DNA from: Clostridia bacterium
Lineage (GTDB): Bacteria; Bacillota_A; Clostridia; Christensenellales; Aristaeellaceae
Length of the DNA stretch: 18,069 bases
Assembly (NCBI GenBank): GCA_017432405.1
Contig: JAFRJF010000142.1
Coordinates: 1-18,069, forward strand
Reading direction: 5' to 3'
Part shown: positions 6,639 to 13,469 of the stretch, one piece after another
Layout: each line of letters starts with the position of its first letter
Numbering within the stretch: the first letter of the stretch is position 1
Translations under genes and position numbers: made by a program
Notes under the pieces: model-generated
Seen by the model: only the letters and a program-made list of their open reading frames with translations
What the model was told of the DNA's origin: nothing
The model's database searches: none

Positions 6639-6667
6639 TTGCATTCAACAAATCCTTATGCTAAAAT
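6639..6667 (+). promoter_or_regulatory. Promoter of the ABC-transporter operon, with a possible operator
   Basis: TTGCAT (6639-6644), 17-nt spacer, TAAAAT (6662-6667), with TGC before the -10 (extended -10). An inverted repeat ACCGTC-CTTT-GACGGT (6624-6639) abuts the -35 and could be a repressor site; this is weak evidence. The leader to the ATG at 6723 is only about 50 nt, too short for a cobalamin riboswitch. Confidence 0.45.
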
Positions 6668-6722
6668 AGCTCTGTACGCCGTTGCGGGCGATTCTACACA
6701 CATCTACAGGAGGAAAAAACCG

Positions 6723-7631
6723 ATGAAAAAACTGCTTGCGCTGCTGCTGACCCTCGCGCTGTGCCTGAGTGCCGGCGCGCTGGCCGCCCCGACCGAGGAC
6801 CGGGCGGGCGAACCCATCGCGCTGCCCGAAGCCATCGAAAAGATCGTCTCCATGGCCCCCTCCACCACCCGGGTGCTCACCGACCTGGGGCTTGCGGACA
6901 GGCTGCTGGCCATGGACACCTATTCCGCCGCGTATCAGCCGGAGCTGGCGGCGCTGCCCCAGTTCGACATGATGACCCCCGACACCGAGCAGCTGGCCGC
7001 GCTGCAGCCCGACGTGATCTTCATCACGGGCATGAGCCTCGCCGGCGGCGACAACCCCTATCAGGCGCTGATCGACCTGGGCATCGCCGTGGTACAGATC
7101 CCCTCCAGCAGCAGCATCGCCGACATCCAGCAGGACGTGCTGTTCATCGGCGACTGCGTGGGCGCGCAGGAAAAGGCCCAGGCCCTGGTGGACGACATGC
7201 AGGCCGCCATCGACGAAATCGCGGCCATCGGCGCCACCGTCACCGAAAAGAAGCGGGTGGCCGTCGAGGTCGCCGCGCTGCCCTACCTGTGCTGTGCCGG
7301 CGGAAACACCTATCTGGACGAGATGCTCACCCTGATCGGCGCCGAGAACGCCTACGCGGACAGCGAGCCCTGGGCCTCCGTCACCGAGGAGGCCGCCGTG
7401 GCGGCCAATCCCGACGTAATCCTGACCTGCATCAGCTACCTGGACGATCCCGTGGGCGAGATCCTGGGCCGCGAGGGCTGGGGCGAGGTCGCTGCCATTA
7501 AGAACGGCCAGGTCTACCGGCTGGACGACGAGAGCACCAACCAGCCCAACCACCGCATCGTCATCGCTCTGCGCCAGATGGCCGAGGCCGTCTATCCCGA
7601 GATCTACGGGGCGTTGGACGCCGCCGCATGA
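6723..7631 (+). CDS. BtuF/FepB-type ABC transporter substrate-binding protein
   Basis: 302 aa; AGGAGG lies 9 nt before the ATG at 6723. The signal peptide is 1-21 (MKKLLALLLTLALCLSAGALA). The rest is a class III periplasmic-binding fold: an N-lobe from IVSMAPSTTRVLTDLG (41-56), LQPDVIF (94-100), a long linking helix around 146-170, and a C-lobe with GAENAY and NPDVILT. E89 and E222/E223 sit where BtuF-type proteins carry the glutamates that dock onto permease arginines. The only signal-region cysteine, C14, is not in a lipobox, so this is not an obvious lipoprotein, which is uncommon for a Gram-positive binding protein. Members capture ferric siderophores, haem, cobalamin or other metal chelates; the ligand is not readable here. 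The stop overlaps the permease start (ATGA). Confidence 0.85.
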   Translation: MKKLLALLLTLALCLSAGALAAPTEDRAGEPIALPEAIEKIVSMAPSTTRVLTDLGLADRLLAMDTYSAAYQPELAALPQFDMMTPDTEQLAALQPDVIFITGMSLAGGDNPYQALIDLGIAVVQIPSSSSIADIQQDVLFIGDCVGAQEKAQALVDDMQAAIDEIAAIGATVTEKKRVAVEVAALPYLCCAGGNTYLDEMLTLIGAENAYADSEPWASVTEEAAVAANPDVILTCISYLDDPVGEILGREGWGEVAAIKNGQVYRLDDESTNQPNHRIVIALRQMAEAVYPEIYGALDAAA

Positions 7632-8659
7632 GTCGCGGGTTGAAAATCGCAATACTTATGGCAGCAGGCATCGTTTGCCTGCTGCTTGGCATGGGCGTGG
7701 GCAGCGTATCCATCCCCGTGGCGGACATGATATCCATCGTCCGCTGCCGGCTGTCCGGCGGGGCGCTGCCGCAGGGCATCCCCGCCATCACGGCGTCGAT
7801 CCTGTGGAACCTGCGCATGCCCCGGGCCATCATGGCCTTCCTGACCGGGGCGGCACTGGCCGCCGGCGGCGCGGTGATGCAGAGCGTGCTGCGCAATCCG
7901 CTGGCCTCCGGCTATACGCTGGGCGTGTCCTCCGGCGCGTCGCTGACCGCTGCGGCGGCGATCCTCACCGGCTTCACGCTGCCCCTGCTGGGCCGCTACA
8001 CGCTGGCGCTGTGCGGCTTCCTGGGCGGCCTGGGCACGGTGTTCCTGGCCATCGGCCTGGCCTCCCGATTTGACAAGAACCTGGAGAACACCACGGTGAT
8101 CCTCACCGGCATGGTGCTGTCCCTGTTCGTCAACGCCATACTGACGGTGCTCACCGCCTTCTCCCACGAGCACCTGCAGCAGCTGGTCTTCTGGCAGATG
8201 GGCAGCTTTTCCGGCCAGAGCTGGCAGAACTGCGGGGTGCTGCTGGCGCTGCTGGTCCCCTGCCTGCTGGTGCTGGTGCGCTACGGGCGGGAGATGGACC
8301 TGATGACCTTCGGGGAGGAGCAGGCCCTGTCCGCGGGTGTGGAGCTGAAGCGGGTGAAGCTGCTGCTGATCGCCGTGTCGGCGCTGCTGACCGGCTCGGC
8401 GGTGGCCTTCGTGGGCGTGATCGGCTTCGTGGACCTGATCTCGCCCCACGTGGCGCGGCGCATCTTCGGCAGCAACCACCGGCTGCTGGTCCCCATGAGC
8501 GCGCTGTTCGGCGGCGCCTTCATGGTGCTGGCAGACCTGCTGGCCCGGACCATCGTATCGCCCCGGGAGCTGGCCGTCGGCGCGGTGACGGCGCTGGTCG
8601 GCGCGCCGTTCTTTGCCTATGTCTACTTCGGACGACGGAGGAGGGAGCGCGGTGCTTGA
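7628..8659 (+). CDS. BtuC/FecCD-type ABC transporter permease
   Basis: 343 aa, start ATG overlapping the binding-protein stop by 4 nt (translational coupling). It is a polytopic membrane protein in the ten-helix FecCD pattern. Family blocks seen: LRNPLASGYTLGVSSGAS (88-105), GFVDLISPHVAR (266-277; the cytoplasmic coupling region that contacts the ATPase), HRLLVPMSALFGG (284-296) and VGAVTALVGAPFFAYVY (317-333). It forms the homodimeric channel through which the chelate enters. Length is normal. The end overlaps the ATPase start by 8 nt. Confidence 0.92.
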   Translation: MSRGLKIAILMAAGIVCLLLGMGVGSVSIPVADMISIVRCRLSGGALPQGIPAITASILWNLRMPRAIMAFLTGAALAAGGAVMQSVLRNPLASGYTLGVSSGASLTAAAAILTGFTLPLLGRYTLALCGFLGGLGTVFLAIGLASRFDKNLENTTVILTGMVLSLFVNAILTVLTAFSHEHLQQLVFWQMGSFSGQSWQNCGVLLALLVPCLLVLVRYGREMDLMTFGEEQALSAGVELKRVKLLLIAVSALLTGSAVAFVGVIGFVDLISPHVARRIFGSNHRLLVPMSALFGGAFMVLADLLARTIVSPRELAVGAVTALVGAPFFAYVYFGRRRRERGA

Positions 8660-9419
8660 GCTCAAAGGGGTTTGCGCGGGCTACGGCGGCGCCTGGGTGC
8701 TGCACGACATCACATGTGCCTTTCCCCCGGGCAGCTGCTGGTGCGTGCTGGGGCCCAACGGCTGCGGCAAGACCACGCTGCTGCGGGCCATGGCCGGCCT
8801 GATCCCCCACCGGGGCCAGGTGCTGTTGGACGGCCGGGAGATCGGCGGCATGAAGCGCCGGGAGCTGGCCGGCAAAATCGCCGTGATGAGTCAGGTCAAC
8901 GCCGTCTACTTCCCCTATACCGTATACGACACGGTGATGCTGGGGCGCTACCAGCACATCCGCGCCTCGCTGTTCGGCGGCCCCTCTCCGGAGGATCGCG
9001 CCGCGGTGGAGCGCTGCCTGGCCTTTACGGGGCTGTCCGAGCTGCGCCACCGGGGGCTGGACGCGCTGTCCGGCGGTCAGCGGCAGCGGGTGTTCCTGGC
9101 CCAGGCGCTGGCCCAGGACCCCCAGACGATCCTGCTGGACGAGCCCACCAACCACCTGGACGTCAAGCACCAGGTGGAGCTGGTGGACTACCTGCGAAAC
9201 TGGTGCGCCGACGGACGCCACACCGTCGTGGGGGTGCTGCACGACGTCAACCTGGCGCTGCGGCTGAGCCGCAACGTGCTGTTTATGAACGGAGGACGGA
9301 TCGTCCGCTCGGGGGACTTCACGGAAATCGCCGACGCCCCGTTCCTGCAAAGCGTCTACGGCATGGACCTGTCCGGCTTCATGCGCCAGTCGCTGGCGCT
9401 GTGGAAGGATATCCCGTGA
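8652..9419 (+). CDS. BtuD/FecE-type ABC transporter ATPase
   Basis: 255 aa from the GTG at 8652, which has GGAGGAGGG 6 nt upstream and gives a normal family N-terminus (MLELKGVCAGYGG). Walker A GPNGCGKT (34-41), Q-loop Q81, signature LSGGQ (139-143), Walker B ILLDE (160-164), D-loop HLD (168-170) and switch H197 are all present, so the ATPase should be active. It powers import together with the permease and binding protein just upstream. The TIM-barrel gene begins 23 bp downstream. Confidence 0.93.
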   Translation: MLELKGVCAGYGGAWVLHDITCAFPPGSCWCVLGPNGCGKTTLLRAMAGLIPHRGQVLLDGREIGGMKRRELAGKIAVMSQVNAVYFPYTVYDTVMLGRYQHIRASLFGGPSPEDRAAVERCLAFTGLSELRHRGLDALSGGQRQRVFLAQALAQDPQTILLDEPTNHLDVKHQVELVDYLRNWCADGRHTVVGVLHDVNLALRLSRNVLFMNGGRIVRSGDFTEIADAPFLQSVYGMDLSGFMRQSLALWKDIP

Positions 9420-9442
9420 GGGTCCTTCAGAGGTCAACCGAT

Positions 9443-10189
9443 ATGCAAGGAATCTTCATCAGTGAATTGCTTGGCCTGGATGAGCTGCGCGAATTCAGCA
9501 AAGGCTATGGCCTTGAGCTGATCCGCTTCTCCATCGCCCACGAGTTGGACCGGTTGGACGCCGCCATCCGCGGGGTGGACTATGATTGCCCGCTGACGGT
9601 CCACGGGCCGTTCCTGGACCTGAACCCCGCCACCTGGGACAGCGAGGTACGCCGGGTGACGGCGCTGCGCTTCCACCAGGCCTGGCGCGCCGCCAAGGCT
9701 CTGGGCGCCGAAAAGCTGGTGCTGCACACCGGCTTCATGCCCCGGGCCAACGTCATCGAGGGCTGGGCGCCCCGGGTCGCGGACTTCTTCGGCGAATTCA
9801 TGGTCACCCACGGCGATATGCCCATCGCGCTGGAAAACGTGCTAGACCCCTTTTGGGAGCCGATGCTGGAGGTGTGGCAGCGGGTCCGGCATCCCGGCTT
9901 CGGCCTGTGCCTGGATGTGGGCCACGCCCACTGCTACAGCCTTCAATCGGCGACGGCGTGGGCCGAAGGACTTCTTCCGGCCCTCACCCACGTCCACCTG
10001 CACGACAACCATGGGCCGCGCCCGCTGAGCGACGTCGCCGACGAGCACCTGGCCCTCGGGGACGGCACCCTGCCCCTGAAGCCGTTGATGGCGATCCTCG
10101 GGCAGCGAAGGGACCTGACCTACACGATAGAATGCGCCTCGAGGGACGCTGTGCTCAGGTCCCTCAAGGCGCTGGAGGAAATCCGGTAA
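9443..10189 (+). CDS. Xylose-isomerase-like TIM-barrel protein (sugar phosphate isomerase/epimerase family)
   Basis: 248 aa; AGAGGT precedes the ATG at 9443. The protein belongs to the AP-endonuclease-2/xylose-isomerase-like TIM-barrel superfamily. The expected metal ligands are visible: H54 (VHGPF), H95 (LHTGF), E131 (LENV), D158 and H161 (LDVGHAH), H185/H187 (HVHLHDN), H202 (DEHLALGDG) and E230 (TIECAS). The set resembles endonuclease IV and sugar epimerases of the family; a divalent-metal enzyme acting on a sugar or related substrate is likely. The gene follows the transporter ATPase by 23 bp with no terminator, so it belongs to that operon. It may process the imported ligand or act on something unrelated. 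A DNA-repair endonuclease IV is less likely given the short length. Confidence 0.8.
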   Translation: MQGIFISELLGLDELREFSKGYGLELIRFSIAHELDRLDAAIRGVDYDCPLTVHGPFLDLNPATWDSEVRRVTALRFHQAWRAAKALGAEKLVLHTGFMPRANVIEGWAPRVADFFGEFMVTHGDMPIALENVLDPFWEPMLEVWQRVRHPGFGLCLDVGHAHCYSLQSATAWAEGLLPALTHVHLHDNHGPRPLSDVADEHLALGDGTLPLKPLMAILGQRRDLTYTIECASRDAVLRSLKALEEIR

Positions 10190-10197
10190 CAAGCCGG

Positions 10198-10794
10198 TCA
10201 CACCCTGCAAGCCTGCCAGTACGCCAGGCAGATCAGCGATGTCCCGACGATCATGGCGATGCCGGAAATCAGCCACATACCGTTCCTGTTGAAGCCGTAG
10301 AAATCCTTCCACCGCTCATCTTCCGGGGCAAGCATGACCTTGTAGACGTAAACCGCGCCATAGAGCAGCATCGGCACAAGCCCCAGCATGGCGGTTCCGA
10401 GGTTCATCGGCTGCTTCTCCAGAAAGCAGAACGACGCTATCGCCAGCAGCGGCCCGACCAGGTGCACATAAAAGAAGTCTCCAGCGAACCACTTCGCAAA
10501 CCCGCCCTGGAAGGGGGCGAGGAACAGGAGCACCGTCAGAAAGGTCAGCGTGACCGACACGGTTCCGAGGTACTTCAGCAGGAACACAGGCCGGGATACG
10601 CTGCCGCCGATCTGGCTGATTGCCATCAACAGCGCCGCGATGGCGCAAAAGGTATTGGAGAGGACCGTAAAGTAGCGAAACTGCTTCACGCCGTTTTTGA
10701 ACCGCCAGACGCCGTCCTTCCGGAAGTGGGATATGACGACGGCGAAAGTGGCCACGAATATCGCGGCATTGATGATGATGGACGCCGTTCTCAT
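10198..10794 (-). CDS. Pr6Pr/FAR-17a-like six-helix membrane protein
   Basis: 198 aa. The ATG at 10794 has AAGGAGG upstream and gives a first membrane helix at once (5-22). About six hydrophobic segments follow (near 46-62, 75-93, 107-125, 133-153, 173-195). FRYFTVLSN (39-47) and YVHLVGPLLA (109-118) match the blocks of the Pr6Pr family, related to eukaryotic FAR-17a/AIG1. In AIG1 and ADTRP a conserved Thr and His hydrolyse fatty-acid esters of hydroxy fatty acids; T43 and H111 here look like the counterparts, but bacterial function is not established. The gene is convergent with the TIM-barrel gene, 8 bp apart, and its start overlaps the stop of a 43-codon upstream ORF (ATGA). Confidence 0.7.
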   Translation of the reverse strand: MRTASIIINAAIFVATFAVVISHFRKDGVWRFKNGVKQFRYFTVLSNTFCAIAALLMAISQIGGSVSRPVFLLKYLGTVSVTLTFLTVLLFLAPFQGGFAKWFAGDFFYVHLVGPLLAIASFCFLEKQPMNLGTAMLGLVPMLLYGAVYVYKVMLAPEDERWKDFYGFNRNGMWLISGIAMIVGTSLICLAYWQACRV

Positions 10795-10922
10795 GCTGCC
10801 GCCTCCTTCCGGGTCCGGCATTCGCGCCAACACGAAGCGCAGGGGCGTTCTCCGAGCGCCCGCGGGCGATTGGAAATCGCCCCTACAGGGCGGGTTTTAC
10901 GCGGGGTCAGTGTCCTGGTCAT
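10791..10922 (-). CDS. 43-codon upstream ORF coupled to the Pr6Pr-like gene
   Basis: An ATG at 10922-10920 (minus strand) has AAAGGAGG 8 nt upstream and a promoter (10964-10993) in front. The reading frame runs 43 codons (beginning MTRTLTPRKTRPVGA) and its TGA overlaps the ATG of the membrane-protein gene in an ATGA arrangement. The middle is formed by the cloverleaf repeat (10838-10886), so the peptide is mostly Arg/Pro/Ala-rich repeat-derived sequence with no recognisable fold. It may be a leader that couples translation, or the accidental product of a repeat landing in a leader region. Confidence 0.4.
   Translation of the reverse strand: MTRTLTPRKTRPVGAISNRPRALGERPCASCWRECRTRKEAAA
10838..10886 (-). 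repeat. Cloverleaf-type palindromic repeat, copy 2
   Basis: On the minus strand this reads GTAGGGGCGATT...AATCGCCC, GGGCGCTC...GAACGCCCC, the same double-hairpin-in-a-stem as 450-500, in inverted orientation. Differences between copies are in the loops and in a few stem pairs. It lies in the 402-bp gap between the Pr6Pr-like gene and the cardiolipin synthase gene. Confidence 0.7.
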
Positions 10923-10963
10923 GGGAGGGTCCTCCTTTGTCTTGATCGCACCGTTTTATCGCT

Positions 10964-10993
10964 ATTATATTGCAGAAAGGGCTATTGTGGCAA
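10964..10993 (-). promoter_or_regulatory. sigma-A-like promoter for the upstream ORF and Pr6Pr-like gene
   Basis: Minus strand: TTGCCA (10993-10988), 18-nt spacer, TATAAT (10969-10964). The ribosome site AAAGGAGG of the 43-codon ORF follows at 10938-10931. Confidence 0.5.
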
Positions 10994-11076
10994 GTAGGCT
11001 CTAACGATAAATAGTTCACGCAGGGACCATTCCAGCGGTTATCTGTGGCTTCACCAACCAGGGCGTGTGCGACAGA

Positions 11077-11104
11077 TTGGTACATGTGAACCATAAATTA
11101 TAAA
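11077..11104 (+). promoter_or_regulatory. Candidate promoter for the cardiolipin synthase gene
   Basis: TTGGTA (11077-11082), 16-nt spacer, TATAAA (11099-11104), in the AT-rich part of the gap. It would leave a leader of about 85 nt. Weaker than the other promoters listed. Confidence 0.35.
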
Positions 11105-11196
11105 AAAGCAGGCGCTGTGCAGGAAATCCGCCCGCGTCCGACGAAATATATGTTATTCATTTAATGGAATATTGAATTCCGGAACGGAGGATTACC

Positions 11197-12759
11197 ATGA
11201 GTGACGTCTACAGATTGGCAAAACCGAGGCAAAAGGGCCTGTTCGGCCTGTTGTTCAGCCGATTTTTCCTGATTGTGCTGCTCCTGCTGGTACAGATATT
11301 CCTGATCATCAGCTTCTACACCTGGCTGAAGGACCTGCTGCCCTTCTTCTCGGTGATCACGGGGTTGTTCACCATCGGCGGGATAATCTACCTGTTCAAC
11401 TGCGACATGGATTCCTCCGCCAAGCTGACCTGGATGCTCGTCTTCTCCATCGCGCCGATCGCCGGCGCGGCCCTGCTGGCCTTCACCCAGACGAACCTTG
11501 GGCACCGCACGATCCAGCGCCGGGTCGCGGAGCTGATCCAGGGCACGAAGAAGGCCGTTCCCCAGTCGGCGGAGACGCTGAAAAAGCTGGAGGGCGACCC
11601 CTGCGCCACAGATGACCTGGTCGCCTACATGAACCGAAGCGGCTGCTTCCCCGTCTGCGAGAACACCGAGGTCACCTACTTCCCCCAGGGCGAGGACAAG
11701 TTCGCCGCGATGCTGGAGGAGCTGCGCAAGGCCGAGAAGTTCATCTTCATGGAGTATTTCATCCTCAACGAGGGCTACATGTGGGGCGAGATCCTTCGCA
11801 TCCTGGAGGAAAAGGCGAAGGCCGGCGTGGACGTGCGCGTGATGTACGACGGCATGTGCGAAATCACCCTGCTGCCCTCGAATTACTGCGAGCTGCTCGA
11901 GCAGCGCGGAATCAAGGCGAAGACCTTCGCGCCGATTCGCCCCATCGTCTCCTCCCACTACAATTACCGGGATCACCGCAAGATACTGGTGATCGACGGC
12001 AAGGTGGCCTTCAACGGCGGCGTCAACCTGAGCGACGAGTACATCAACCGCATAGAGATGTTCGGCCACTGGAAGGACACCGCCGTCATGATGAAGGGCG
12101 AAGCGGCCCGCAGCTTCACGCTGATGTTCCTGCAGATGTGGAACATCACCGAGGAGCACGCCGTGTTCGAGCCCTGGATCGCCGAGACAGGCTATGTCCC
12201 GCAGAACCCCTCCGGATTCGTGATCCCCTTTGGGGACTGCCCCCTGGATGAGGACAAGGTCGGGCGGACCGTCTACATGGATATCCTCAACCGGGCCGCG
12301 AATTACGTACACATCATGACGCCCTACCTGATCCTGGACGGCGAGTTGGAGACCGCCATCATCTACGCGGCCCAGCGCGGCGTGGATGTCCGCCTGATCC
12401 TGCCGGGCATCCCCGACAAGAAGCTGGCCTTCGCCCTGGCCAAGTCCCATTACAAGCGGCTGGTCAACGCGGGCGTGAAGATCTACGAATACACCCCCGG
12501 CTTCGTCCACGCCAAGGTCTTCGTCAGCGACGACTGCAAGGCGGTGGTGGGCACGATCAACCTGGATTACCGGAGCCTGTACCACCACTTCGAGTGCGCG
12601 ACCTACCTGTACAAGTCGGGTTGCATTCCCGACGTGGAGCGGGACTTCCAGAATACGATGGCGAAGTGCCGCCAGGTCACCCACCAGAGCATCGAGAACG
12701 AGACACCCTATTACAAGATCATGGGCAGCCTGATGAAGTTTGTGGCGCCGCTGATGTAA
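11197..12759 (+). CDS. cls: Cardiolipin synthase (phospholipase D family)
   Basis: 520 aa, ATG at 11197 with GGAGG 6 nt upstream. Three hydrophobic segments (about 18-40, 49-67 and 77-96) form the membrane anchor typical of Firmicute Cls; LTWMLVFSIAPIAGA is the PLDc_N block. Two HKD motifs give the active site: H260-K262-D267 (DHRKILVID) and H438-K440-D445 (VHAKVFVSDD), each followed by the usual G-G/N or G-T-x-N segment. The enzyme joins two phosphatidylglycerols into cardiolipin plus glycerol at the inner membrane face. The length is normal and nothing is missing. It appears to be transcribed alone and ends at a hairpin shared with the convergent YegP gene. Confidence 0.93.
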   Translation: MSDVYRLAKPRQKGLFGLLFSRFFLIVLLLLVQIFLIISFYTWLKDLLPFFSVITGLFTIGGIIYLFNCDMDSSAKLTWMLVFSIAPIAGAALLAFTQTNLGHRTIQRRVAELIQGTKKAVPQSAETLKKLEGDPCATDDLVAYMNRSGCFPVCENTEVTYFPQGEDKFAAMLEELRKAEKFIFMEYFILNEGYMWGEILRILEEKAKAGVDVRVMYDGMCEITLLPSNYCELLEQRGIKAKTFAPIRPIVSSHYNYRDHRKILVIDGKVAFNGGVNLSDEYINRIEMFGHWKDTAVMMKGEAARSFTLMFLQMWNITEEHAVFEPWIAETGYVPQNPSGFVIPFGDCPLDEDKVGRTVYMDILNRAANYVHIMTPYLILDGELETAIIYAAQRGVDVRLILPGIPDKKLAFALAKSHYKRLVNAGVKIYEYTPGFVHAKVFVSDDCKAVVGTINLDYRSLYHHFECATYLYKSGCIPDVERDFQNTMAKCRQVTHQSIENETPYYKIMGSLMKFVAPLM

Positions 12760-12794
12760 CGCCTTCTGATTCAGCGTCCGATTTCATGACGCAG

Positions 12795-12828
12795 CAGGCC
12801 CGCATATCGGCTTCGATATGCGGGCCTG
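12795..12828. terminator. Bidirectional hairpin between cls and the YegP gene
   Basis: A perfect 15-bp stem (CAGGCCCGCATATCG at 12795-12809 with its complement at 12814-12828) and a GCTT loop lie 35 bp after the cls stop and 43 bp after the YegP-gene stop. Neither side has a strong T run, so it may act as a 3'-end structure more than as a classical intrinsic terminator. Confidence 0.5.
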
Positions 12829-12871
12829 TCGTATCCTGTCAGTCTGTAAGGCAAGCTATACCGTTTATAGC

Positions 12872-13240
12872 TTATACCTCCACGATATCTGACCAGATGG
12901 TATTGTATTTGACTGAATCTATGCCCTTCAGGCAGCCGTCCATGGCCTTGTAACCCTCGCTGACCGCTATGATCTCACCGTTGGCTGCCTTCAGGCGGAA
13001 GCGGAACTCCCCGGCCTCGTCCTTGTACACCTCGAACTTGGGATTATTCTCAACTGCAGCGTCCTTCACAGTCTGATCCTCGATGAGAGCAAAAGGCGCG
13101 TTTTCAGCCACGCTGTCAACGCCCTTCAGGCAGGCGGGTTTCGACGTGTACACCTGGGAGGTTGCGATGATCTCATTGTTGTCCGCCACGAGGTTAAACG
13201 AATAACCCGCCTCTGTCTTCTTAACCGTAAATCTGCCCAT
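12872..13240 (-). CDS. YegP family protein (DUF1508), two repeats
   Basis: 122 aa. The ATG at 13240 has AAGGAGGA upstream; the open frame further up overlaps the promoter and is not used. Two DUF1508 repeats are clear: 2-49 (GRFTVKKTEAGYSFNLVADNNEIIATS, then CLKGVDSV) and 67-114 (PKFEVYKDEAGEFRFRLKAANGEIIAVS, then CLKGIDSV), the usual tandem form. Each folds into a small alpha/beta unit; function is not known with certainty. There is no signal peptide, so it is cytoplasmic. It is a single-gene transcript, convergent with cls. Confidence 0.9.
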   Translation of the reverse strand: MGRFTVKKTEAGYSFNLVADNNEIIATSQVYTSKPACLKGVDSVAENAPFALIEDQTVKDAAVENNPKFEVYKDEAGEFRFRLKAANGEIIAVSEGYKAMDGCLKGIDSVKYNTIWSDIVEV

Positions 13241-13283
13241 GAATGTCTCCTCCTTCTGTTTTCTCCAATTACCGGATATCTTC

Positions 13284-13312
13284 ATTATATAACATATTTG
13301 TGATTTCTGCAA
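13284..13312 (-). promoter_or_regulatory. sigma-A-like promoter for the YegP gene
   Basis: Minus strand: TTGCAG (13312-13307), 17-nt spacer, TATAAT (13289-13284), about 44 bp upstream of the ATG at 13240. Confidence 0.6.
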
Positions 13313-13365
13313 GAGGATGTTCCAGAATGCAACATCTATTTTATCATATTCCCTTGCTTTTGTAA

Positions 13366-13393
13366 TTGTTATGGTTTATCATATTTGTATATA
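13366..13393 (+). promoter_or_regulatory. Candidate promoter for the secreted-protein/MscS gene run
   Basis: TTGTTA (13366-13371), 16-nt spacer, TATATA (13388-13393) in AT-rich DNA. It would leave a leader of about 70 nt before the ATG at 13470. Other hexamer pairs are possible in this region. Confidence 0.35.
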
Positions 13394-13469
13394 GTGGTAT
13401 TAGCGACAAAACACAGGTCCTGGAAGTGAGATGTACTGCCACAACGGAACGGGAAAGAAGGTAAACAGC

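Noticed and set aside
6600..6722. Cobalamin or other riboswitch before the BtuF-like gene
   Set aside because: The leader after the promoter is about 50 nt, too short for a cobalamin riboswitch, and no B12-box-like sequence is seen.
9586..11004. 472-codon plus-strand frame spanning the TIM-barrel gene, the Pr6Pr-like gene and the gap
   Set aside because: It crosses two recognisable genes on opposite strands and has no family features or ribosome site.
11161..12684. 507-codon open frame antisense to the cardiolipin synthase gene
   Set aside because: It is a mirror of the codon structure of a GC-rich gene: His/Val/Asp-rich, no domain, no ribosome site, while the plus strand encodes a complete HKD enzyme.
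12853..12873. Stem AAGCTATA/TATAGCTT at the YegP stop codon as a terminator
   Set aside because: The 8-bp AT-rich stem overlaps the stop codon and has no T run; the larger hairpin at 12795-12828 is the better candidate.
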